In this document: positions 56,245-64,000 of the stretch, piece by piece | Layout of the letters: each line of letters begins with the position of its first letter | Numbering within the stretch: position 1 is the stretch's first letter | Program-made: the position numbers and the translations under genes | Assembly (NCBI RefSeq): GCF_000143415.4 | Contig: NW_003314299.1 | Span: 53,501-117,500 of the forward strand | Reading direction: 5' to 3' | Source of the DNA: Selaginella moellendorffii | Lineage: Eukaryota > Streptophyta > Lycopodiopsida > Selaginellales > Selaginellaceae | Length of the DNA stretch: 64,000 bases | The notes under the pieces: generated by a model | The model's database searches: none | What the model saw: only the letters and a program-made list of their open reading frames with translations | Told to the model about the DNA's origin: nothing

Positions 56245-57030
56245 TTGATTTATTCCGTGCTTGCTCTACACTTCATCCTTTGCAATGTGAGAACTCTTCG
56301 AAGATTACCACCAGGTCCGCTAATTGTTGGATCCATTTTCTCTCTAAGATATCCACTCCATCGCTGTTCCCGATCATCCACCTGAGAGGAGAGTGGTGGA
56401 CTACATTGTCCAGCTATGGCTTCAAAGACATTGACTCTTGCTCCATGTCGTGAGTCCTGGAAGAACCTTAAGCAAATCACGAACAGGCACTTGATGAGCA
56501 ACACGAGGCTGGATGGTGTTGCGGGGATCTACGAACTAGAGATGGCAAAATCGATCAAAGCCATTCACAGCTCTGGCAATCATGCTCCCGTCAACCTGAC
56601 TGATGCAGTCACCAAGTTTATCTCGGATGCATTTTGTATGATTCTCTTTGGCAGCATAGAGGAGAGAGTTTTGGATCTGGTAGCCCAAATCGAAAAGCAA
56701 ACACTCAACGTCAAGTCACAACCTGTCAATCACTCGGACCTCGCCTTACATTGAAGCAATCTTCAAATAAGTGTTGTGACTCCATCCAGTGGGAGCTCTT
56801 GGCGTTCCTCACCACAATTTATCCAAGGTAACATCTTCAGGTTCAAGCACTGCATCGTTCTCATCTCATACGGCACTGGGACGAGCCAGAGGTGTTTCGC
56901 CCGGAGCGCTTCCTGGGGGATCAAGTGAAATCCAACTCGGGCATGCCGATAGCTTCCCGTGTGGTTCCTTTTGTGGTTGAAAACTTGCTCCATGCGTTTG
57001 ATTGGAAGAGTTCAGGCAGAAGTCTGAATC
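56245..57030 (+). pseudogene. Cytochrome P450 pseudogene I
   Basis: Sister of copy C: same loss of the ATG and of the segment between VGSIFSLRYPLHRC and the DYI region. Then KTLTLAPCRESWKNLKQITN, MSNTRLDGVAGIYELEMAKS, the shared deletion of about 405 bp at about 56711, and a broken PERF region; the heme loop is lost. It ends within PPR-like sequence of copy J. Confidence 0.85.
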
Positions 57031-57039
57031 TCTCTCGTG

Positions 57040-57375
57040 TTCCTAGCAGCAAAACCATATCCTTGAGAGGCATGCGATTGAAGAGCTTCTTTTCCTCTTC
57101 CAGTTTCCAAACCTTATAACCTGTGATCATAGCATTCCATGTGATCACATTCTTATAAGGCATCGAATGAAACAGCTCCATCGCTCCCGCTTTGGCAAAT
57201 GCAGCTACCACCCTTGCCCATGAGACTATATCTGGTGATGATTGCTCTAAACACTTCAAACACTCTTTCAAATGCCTGTTTTTCACATAGGCCTGGATCA
57301 TTCCATTCTATGGCACTTGATCCTTCCTGGGCATGCTCTGGAACATGCATCTTGCATGAGCAATCTGATTGAACA
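57040..57375 (-). pseudogene. PPR copy J, remnant
   Basis: Relative of copy B. Scattered pieces of repeats 2-6 (GMIQAYVKN, WARVVAAFAKAG, NVITWNAMITGYK, KKLFNRMPLKDMV) with frameshifts. The right flank remains alignable with 25131-25255 plus 26081 onward. Confidence 0.75.
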
Positions 57376-58192
57376 CTACACTAAGGGAATATTTTAAAAA
57401 TATTCTATGATTTGGGCTAAGCTAACCTAAGGTTCACTCATTGTTTGTTTAGTGTATCATGTTCTTTTAGGGATGGTTATAGATTATAATGAAGTATAAT
57501 GATGAAAGCCATGATGAAGAGGAAGAAACTTTTAATGATGTTATAAGAAGGCATAAAATTTAAATTTATAAGGTTTAAAGTGATATTAAAGAGGTTAAGG
57601 ATTCTATTAATCTCATTAAAGATTTCTTGCTTCACATGCACCTTTAAAGTTTGAATCAATTTAATATCTGTGATTACCATTGATAATTTAAGCATGCCAA
57701 GAATTATTATATGGTGGAATGGAAGTCATCAACTCTATGTTGTGCAATTAAAAAGTTAAAGTAGCTATAAAATTTGATGCCACACAACAAAATTAGTCTA
57801 TTTGAGATAAAAAATTGTATACCATAAAGGAATAGTAATATTATCTGTATGAATTCAACTTCTATATAGATTTAAATTATCAATTTCTCCAATATTTTAA
57901 TTCTTAGAAGGATCCTCAAGACCACCTTACTTGTTGACAAAAGTTCTTATAAAAGATGCATATTAAGATTTGATATAAATATAGAGATGACAATAGATTG
58001 AATTGTATGTTTATTATTTAAATATTTTATTGTCAACTATTGCTCAATTATTTATAATAATATAATGCATCAGCTACCTTAAACACAACCTAGTATTTTC
58101 AAAACACATCTATTTTTATTAGATTGTGTTTTTGACTTTACACCTTTTTAGCACAGAATTTGAAACCTCGCCATAGATTGATTTATTCCACC
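57376..58192. other. A+T-rich stretch without recognisable gene
   Basis: About 800 bp, strongly A+T rich, with only short frames. The left 170 bp matches the flanks of the TRIM at 25131-25255 and 26081-26130 but lacks the TRIM. The rest, up to the P450 start, is unlike the usual bidirectional spacer; only the final TTGATTTATTCCACC before the ATG matches. P450 J therefore has a promoter context different from other copies. Confidence 0.5.
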
Positions 58193-59656
58193 ATGGTGCT
58201 TTTGTTTTGCGGTGTTATGCTTGCTCTATACTTCATCCTTTGCAATGCGAGAACTCTTACAAGATTACCACCAGGTCCAATCTCTGTGCCAATATTTGGA
58301 TCCATTTTCTCTCTAAGATATCCACTCCATCGCTGTTTCGCAAGCCTTGGCAAGATCTATGGCCCGATCATCCACCTGAGAGGTGGAGTGGTGGACTACA
58401 TTGTCATCAACTCCATCACCATAGCCAGGGAGGCCTTGATCACTCGCGATTTGGAGTTTGCTTATCGCCCAGCTAGTAACTTTGGAGAGTACTTCAGCTA
58501 TGGCTTCAAAGACATCGCTCTTGCTCCATATGGTGAGTCCTGGAAGAACCTCAAGCAAATCACGAGCAGGCACTTGACGAACAACACGAGGCTGGATGGT
58601 GTTGCGGGGATCGACGAACTAGAGATAGCTCTGGCGATCAACCTGACCGATGCAATCGGCAAGTTTATCTCGGATGCATTTTGTATGATTCTCTTTGGCA
58701 GCACAGAGGAGAGAGTTTTGGATCTGGTAGCCCAAATCGAAAAGCAAACACTCAACGTGAACATTGGAAACTTGTTCCCAGCGCTGGATTTCCTGGATCT
58801 CCACGGAGTAAACAAGAGAATGAAGGAAACTCTCATGCCAGAGCTGGAACAATTGCTAACACAAGTGATCGGCGCTCACAAGCAAAACAAGGCGAGGATT
58901 GAGTCTCAAGGGCAGGAATTCGTCAGCAGAGATCTCACAGACGTGCTATTATCTCTCGAGTCCCTACAAGACATATCAATCGTCGCACTGCTCACTGTAA
59001 GTGATACCACGCACTTTTCACTCTGGAACTTACTCTTTGCACAGGATATACTTGTCGCTGGAGTTGACACGATCAAGTGGACAGCGGTCTGGGCCATGGC
59101 CGAAGTTCTAAGAAATTCCAGAGTGATGGAAAAAGCACAAGAAGCAGTAAAGAACACGATAGGGAAGTCACAACTTGTCAAGCACTCGGACCTCGTCAAC
59201 TTACCTTACATCGAAGCAATCTTCAAAGAAGTGTTGCGAGTCCATCCAGTGGGAGCTCTTGGCGTTCCTCACCACAATCCATCCAAGGCAACACTCGCAG
59301 GCTACGACATCCCCAAGCACTGCACCGTTCTCATCAACATCTGGGCGATCGGGCACGACCCACGGCACTGGGAGAAGCCCGAGGTGTTTCGCCTGGAGCG
59401 TTTCCTGGGCGATCGAGCGAAATCCAACCAAGAACTCATGATCCCATTCTCTGCCGGGAGGAGAACTTGTCCGGGCATGCCAATAGCTTCCCGCGTGGTT
59501 CCTTTTGTGGTTGCAAGCTTGCTCCATGCGTTTGATTGGAAGAGTGAAGGCGAGATCGATTTGTCCGAGAGGTCGTCGGGAACTCTCTCGTGTATGCCGG
59601 CGTCCAACTTGGTGGCATTCGCAACGGCAAGGCTCGAAACGTCTGTCTATACCTGA
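58193..59656 (+). CDS. Cytochrome P450 J, complete frame (471 residues)
   Basis: Exons 58193-58996 and 59045-59656 with the same 48-bp intron as copy D. Here the intron has no stop (CTCTGG instead of CTCTAG), so retention adds 16 residues in frame (VSDTTHFSLWNLLFAQ). Anchor, PPGP hinge, helix C, I-helix AGVDTIKW, ExxR (KEVLRVHP) and heme loop FSAGRRTCPGM are present. The PERF motif reads RLERF instead of RPERF. Between helix C and helix D it is 12 residues shorter than copy D, because of two deletions of 25 and 11 bp that together keep the frame. Probably expressible; activity uncertain. Confidence 0.85.
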   Translation: MVLLFCGVMLALYFILCNARTLTRLPPGPISVPIFGSIFSLRYPLHRCFASLGKIYGPIIHLRGGVVDYIVINSITIAREALITRDLEFAYRPASNFGEYFSYGFKDIALAPYGESWKNLKQITSRHLTNNTRLDGVAGIDELEIALAINLTDAIGKFISDAFCMILFGSTEERVLDLVAQIEKQTLNVNIGNLFPALDFLDLHGVNKRMKETLMPELEQLLTQVIGAHKQNKARIESQGQEFVSRDLTDVLLSLESLQDISIVALLTVSDTTHFSLWNLLFAQDILVAGVDTIKWTAVWAMAEVLRNSRVMEKAQEAVKNTIGKSQLVKHSDLVNLPYIEAIFKEVLRVHPVGALGVPHHNPSKATLAGYDIPKHCTVLINIWAIGHDPRHWEKPEVFRLERFLGDRAKSNQELMIPFSAGRRTCPGMPIASRVVPFVVASLLHAFDWKSEGEIDLSERSSGTLSCMPASNLVAFATARLETSVYT

Positions 59657-59719
59657 GACAACGTTGTCTTTGAATTGCGTTCTAATGATCATTCTACGAA
59701 AATCCCATCTCTCATCCAA

Positions 59720-61215
59720 ATGCCGGGGCGAGCGTAGGCTGCGATCATCGCACTACACCATCTCGGCCTACGCGTATCCGACCACCGTCGTCGTCCAGGC
59801 CACCACGTCCCGCTGCGGTATCCCGTCAAACAGCCTCTTTGCTTCCTCCATCTCGCCTCTTCTTGCGTAGGCCTGGATCAAGGTCGTGAATGACACGACG
59901 TTCCTCCTCGGCCTCATCTCAAACACGTCCCTGGCTTGTTCCACGTAACCATCTTGAGCATATGCTTGGACCATCGAGTTGTCAGGTTGAGGAATCCGAT
60001 GAAACGCGGCCTTTGCTTGGACAAGCTCGCCTCTCTCCACGCTCGACTGGAGCATGATATTCCCTCGTCAGGATGGTGCAAACGAGGCAGCGAAGAGTCT
60101 TGTTTCTCGATCAAGGACGAGAAAAGCACGGTCTGCTCTTCGCTTTGAGATGGAGTTCCTCTCTTTCATCTTGTCCCAGGCCTCCTCCACGCGACCGTGA
60201 TCCGTGTACGCTGTGATGAGCGCGTTCCAAGTTACCAAGTTCCTGTCCGGCATCCGATCGAAGATGGTCTTTGCGTCTTCAAGGAAACCATGCCTGGCGT
60301 AAGCGTTCATCATCGTCGTCCACGCGATACTTCATGTCCATGGTGCTATACAAGTCGCGTCGGGGCATTGGATTTTCTCGAACAAAACTCTCGCTTCTTC
60401 CAAGTCTCCATTCTCGGTGTGGCCTTGGAGAATCGCCGTCTCCATCGGCATCCTCTCGAACAAAGCTCTGGCCTCGCCAATCTCTCCTCCAGCAACGTAA
60501 ATCCGGATCATCGTCGTCCACGACACCGAGTCTCGCAAGATCATGCTCTCGAAAACCTCTCTCGCCAGATCAAGTTTCCCGTTTCCGGCATATCCCGCCA
60601 CCATAGCGTTCCACGAAACCACATCCTTGAGCGGCATGCAATCGAAGAGCTTCTTTTCCTCTTCCATTAATCCAGCCTTTTCATGACCCGTGATCATAGC
60701 GTTCCACGCGATCATATTCTTGTGAGGCATCGAACTGCTCTGTCGCTCGACGCAGATACCCCGCCTTGGCAAATGCGGCAACCACGGTTGTCCACGAGAC
60801 GATATCCGGTGATGGCATCGCTCTAAACACTTCCATCGCTATTTCCAAAAGCCCGCTTTTCACGTAGGCCTGGATCATCCATTCCATGACACTCGATCCT
60901 TTCTGGGCATGATCTGGAACACGCTTCTTGCCTGAGCAATATCCCCGTTTCGGGCATATGCCGCAAGGAGGATGTTCCACGACACCAAGTTCCTGTCGCT
61001 GATCCGATCAAACACCGCTCGAGCCTCCTCCACGCTGCCGCACTTTCCATACGTCTCGATCACAAGATTCCACAGATGCAAGCTTTCTTTCAGGTCCCTG
61101 TTCCGTTCTATCCTCGCATGGACTTTCCTCGCCCAAGTTCTTCGAGTTGCCGTACGATTTGATGGACAGGACGAGAGAATTAAAATCGCCATGCGGTGGA
61201 ATCGCCGCTGGATCA
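59720..61215 (-). pseudogene. PPR copy K
   Basis: Same extent as copy D, including the insertion of about 92 bp (60058-60150) and the end near residue 480. The start codon is present but the frame shifts after MIQRRFHRMAIL. Frameshifts near 60340 (a foreign 28-bp piece, CTTCATGTCC), 60430 and 60740. Copies D and K, with their P450 partners, are sister duplicates. Confidence 0.85.
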
Positions 61216-61345
61216 TTAATTTTCTACACCATCCCAGATATTACTCGCTCTGGCTTGACAATGGATCGTTAGAATCCGTGTTTTGACTTTATACCTTTGG
61301 GTTTATAAATCGCCATTCATACACGAGAGATTTATTTATTTCACC

Positions 61346-61858
61346 ATGGTGCTTTTGTTTTGTGGTGCTATGCTTGCTCTATACTTCATGCTTTGCAATG
61401 CGAGAACTCTTACAAGATTACCACCAGGTCCAATCTCTCTGCCAATAGTTGGATCCATTTTCTCTCTAAGATATCCACTCCATCGCTTTTTTGCAAGCCT
61501 TGGCAAGATCTATGGCCCGATCATCCACGTGACAGGTCGAGTGGTGGACTACATTGTCATCAACTCCATCGCCATAGCCAGGGAGGCCTTTATCACTCGC
61601 GATTTGGAGTTTACTTATCGCCCAGCTAGTAAGTTTGGCTATGGCTTCAAAGACATTAAATCACGAGCAGGCACTTGACGAGCAACACGAGGCTGGATGG
61701 TTTTGCGGGGATCTACGAACCGGAGATGTCGAAATCGATCAAAGCCATTCAAAGCTCTGGTGATCATGCTCCCGTCACCCTGGCCGATGCCGTCGGCGAA
61801 TTTATCTCGGATGCATTTTGTATGATTCTCTTTGGCAGCACAGAGGAGAGAGTTTTAG
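61346..61858 (+). pseudogene. Cytochrome P450 pseudogene K, 5' half
   Basis: Starts correctly (MVLLFCGAMLALYFMLCNAR, RLPPGPISLPIVGSIFSLRY, LGKIYGPIIHVTGRVVDYIV), but the segment around ESWKNLKQ is deleted and a stop follows (SRAGT, TGA). It continues to ISDAFCMILFGSTEERVL and is then cut; the following DNA is a P450 3' part in the opposite direction. Confidence 0.88.
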
Positions 61859-62200
61859 CCGGAAGGTATCGGCATGCCGGGAATGGCATCATGATTGGAT
61901 TTTGCTTGATCACCCAGAAAACGCTCCGAGCGAAACACCTTGGGCTCGTCCCAGTGCCATATGAGATGAGAACGGTGCAGTGCTTGGGGATGTCGTAGCC
62001 TGCGATTGTTACCTTGGATGGATTGTGGCGAGGAACGCCAAGAGCTCCCACTGGATGGAGTCGCAAAACTTATTTGAAGATTGCTTCGATGTAAGTTAAG
62101 TGGACGAGGTCCAAGTGCTTGACAGGTTGTGACTTCACGTTGAGTGTTTGCCTTTCGATTTGCGCGTGGTTCCTTTTGTGGTTGAAAACTTGCTCCATGC
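61859..62200 (-). pseudogene. Inverted P450 3' fragment
   Basis: Reads on the minus strand RQTLNVKSQPVKHLDLVHLT (the shared deletion junction), then LRLHPVGALGVPRHNPSKV, DIPKHCTVLIS and a degenerate PEVFRSERFLGDQAK. It joins copy K head-on at 61858, giving an inverted arrangement within one P450. Confidence 0.8.
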
Positions 62201-62224
62201 GTTTGATTGGAAGAGTTAGATCGA

Positions 62225-62565
62225 TTTGTCCGAGAAGTCGGGAACTCCCTGACGTTCCCGGCATTCCACGACGCCACATCCTTGAGGGGCATGCGATCGA
62301 AGAGCTTCTTTCCCTCCATGCGATCACATTTTTTTGAGGCATCGCATCAAACAGCTCCGTTGCTGATCCGATCGAACACCGCTCGAGCCTCCACGCTGCC
62401 GCACTTTCCATATATTTCAATCACAAGATTCCACAAATGGAAGCTTTCTTTCAGGTCCCTGTTCTGTTCTAACTTCGCCCAAGTTCTTCGTACGATTTGA
62501 TGGACCGGACGAGAAAGTTAAAATCGCCTTATGCTGGAATTGCTGGAATGGATCATTATTTTCTA
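62225..62565 (-). pseudogene. PPR copy L, remnant
   Basis: Relative of copy A (23085-23380), with the same internal jumps: start region, [15 protein letters not shown], then AMPQKNVIAW and KKLFDRMPLKDV. Frames broken. It precedes the long spacer, as copy A does. Confidence 0.75.
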
Positions 62566-63012
62566 CACCATCCCGCGCTTTGATCGTTATAGCAATACTA
62601 TGGAAAAGATCAAAAGATCTATGAACATCACATCACAAGCTCTTTAGCCATGAATTTATTATGTTAGCCCAAATTACACAATTTTCAACTCACAATCTCA
62701 AAAGATCTCAAAAGATCTATGAGTATCACATCACATCAAAATAATTTATGTTAACATGATAAACGTGCCTAGAGCCATACCTCCCATCTCTACCAAAAAA
62801 ATGGACCGTGGACAGAAATGATGACAATCAAGAAATCTAACATCAAACCTCAAACTGAGTGTGAACACCCCATGAATGCAGAGCACTGGCCCTGTCTCAA
62901 TCCCCACCTCCGCTCTCTGTTCAGCGCTCGTCAAGAACCCCCCTTTGGATTTTATACCTTTGTTATTACATTCTTTAAACTAAATTTGAACCCCTCTCGC
63001 CGAGAGATTACC
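62566..63012. repeat. A+T-rich long spacer, second copy
   Basis: Second copy of the spacer at 23381-23837 with small indels. No gene. Leads to the ATG of P450 copy L. Confidence 0.7.
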
Positions 63013-63660
63013 ATGGTGCTTTTGCTTTGCGGTGCTATGCTTGCTCTATACTTTATCCTTTGCAATGCTAGAACTCTTCGAAGATTACCACCAGGTCCAA
63101 TCTCTCTGCCAATAGTTGGATTCATTTTCTCTCTAAAATATCCACTCCATCGCTGTTTCGCAAGCCTTGGCAAGATCTATGGCCCGATCATCCACCTGAG
63201 AGGTGGAGTGGTGGACTACATTGTCATCAACTCGATCGCCATAGCCAGGGAGGTCTTGCTCACTCACGATTTGGAGGTTGCTTATCGCAGTTTGGAGAGT
63301 GCTTCAGCTATGGCTTCAAAAACATTGCTCTTGCTCCATGTAGTGAGTCCTGGAAGAACCTCAAGCAAATCACGAGCAGGCACTTGATGAGCAACACGAG
63401 GCTGGATGGTGTTACGGGGATCTACGAACTAGAGATGGCGAAATCGATCAAAGCCATTCAAAGATCTGGCGATCATGCTCCCGTCAACCTGACCGACGTG
63501 GTTTCTTTTGTGGTTGCAAGCTTGCTCCATGCGTTTGATTGGAAGAATGAAGGCGAGATCGATTTGTCCGAGAGGTCGTCGGGAACGCTCTCGTGTATGC
63601 TGGCGTCCGACTTGGTGGCATTCGCATCGGCAAGGCTCGAAACGTCTGTCTATGCCTGTT
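63013..63660 (+). pseudogene. Cytochrome P450 pseudogene L
   Basis: Start is intact (MVLLLCGAMLALYFILCNAR to REVLLTHDLEVAYR), then a frameshift at about 63290, MSNTRLDGVTGIYELEMAKS, and a large deletion from NLTD directly to VVSFVVASLLHAFDW. It therefore lacks the I-helix, ExxR and heme loop. Its deletion differs from the shared 405-bp one. Confidence 0.88.
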
Positions 63661-64000
63661 GACACCGAGAACGTTCGGCAGGCCATGGTGTTCTAATGGT
63701 CATAATCACTTGATGTTCTACGAAAATTCCATCTCTCATCCAAATGCCCGGTCAAGGCAACCGCTGATACCACCTTCGTCAACTATGCCCACCGCTACTA
63801 AGAGAAACCCTTTACAACGTAGACAACCATTTGCAACTTAGACACACTCAATTCTAAAGCGTTTTCCTTTTCTCAAACCCCACCAAGATGCCATCTTTGG
63901 GCATATGTTGCAAGTATGATGTTTCACGATACGATCAAACAACGCTGTCACCATTTTTATACATTTCAATTAAAAGGTTGTGAAGAATCGCCACAACTTG
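63661..64000 (+). repeat. P450 3' flank, third copy
   Basis: Matches 32605-32950 and the reverse complement of 40330-40666. No gene; it runs off the window. Confidence 0.7.

Noticed and set aside
57477-57695. Small A+T-rich frame (72 residues)
   Set aside because: Chance frame in A+T-rich DNA; Ile/Asn/Leu-rich with no motif.

Overview
The window looks like nuclear DNA of a vascular plant with very small introns (about 45-75 bp). The best guess is a Selaginella-type lycophyte: there is a nuclear psaL, a DYW-class PPR RNA-editing factor, an AWPM-19 protein, tightly packed intron-rich genes, and Copia, Gypsy and hAT remnants. The species is inferred from gene style, not proven.

Region 1 (1-18 kb) is compact and genic. 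In order it holds the 3' part of an asparaginyl-tRNA synthetase (+), a DYW-type PPR protein (+), a GT-1-like trihelix transcription factor (-), psaL (+), a plastid- or mitochondrion-directed alpha/beta hydrolase with a long helical insert (-), a 2OG-Fe(II) oxygenase-fold protein (-), an AWPM-19 membrane protein (-), a SET-domain methyltransferase-like protein (+) and a VARLMGLD/DUF4378 (TRM-like) protein (-). For most of them I could join every exon in frame across GT-AG introns. Several neighbours converge with only 40-66 bp between stop codons.

Region 2 (about 19.8-64 kb) is different. It is built from repeated copies of one divergent gene pair: a 797-residue PPR protein on one strand, and a two-exon cytochrome P450 starting about 150 bp away on the other. 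I count one intact PPR gene (19791-22184) plus twelve broken copies, and eleven P450 copies. Two P450s (31102-32604 and 58193-59656) have complete reading frames, one is 5'-truncated but otherwise open (40670-41797), and the rest are pseudogenes. Seven P450 pseudogenes share the same internal deletion of about 405 bp across the intron, so an already dead copy was amplified.

Mobile elements have landed in these copies: a TRIM (25256-26080) with target-site duplication GTTAT; a degraded Copia element that was itself hit by a second Copia (35583-38992, 153-bp LTRs, 5-bp duplication); a chromodomain Gypsy (47510-53038, 361-bp LTRs, duplication GAGTT); and a non-autonomous hAT (53135-53943, 8-bp duplication TTTCAAAG). 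The Gypsy and the hAT interrupt one and the same P450 pseudogene. A large inverted repeat (about 31.44-33.09 kb against 40.18-41.80 kb) encloses the Copia nest.

I see no cooperating multi-gene pathway here. The notable structure is the amplifying and decaying PPR-P450 head-to-head unit, whose PPR parent carries 19 consecutive 31-residue S-type repeats and so gives a testable RNA-target prediction. Pseudogene and fragment ends are approximate (tens of bases); exon joins in region 1 and LTR ends are read base by base.
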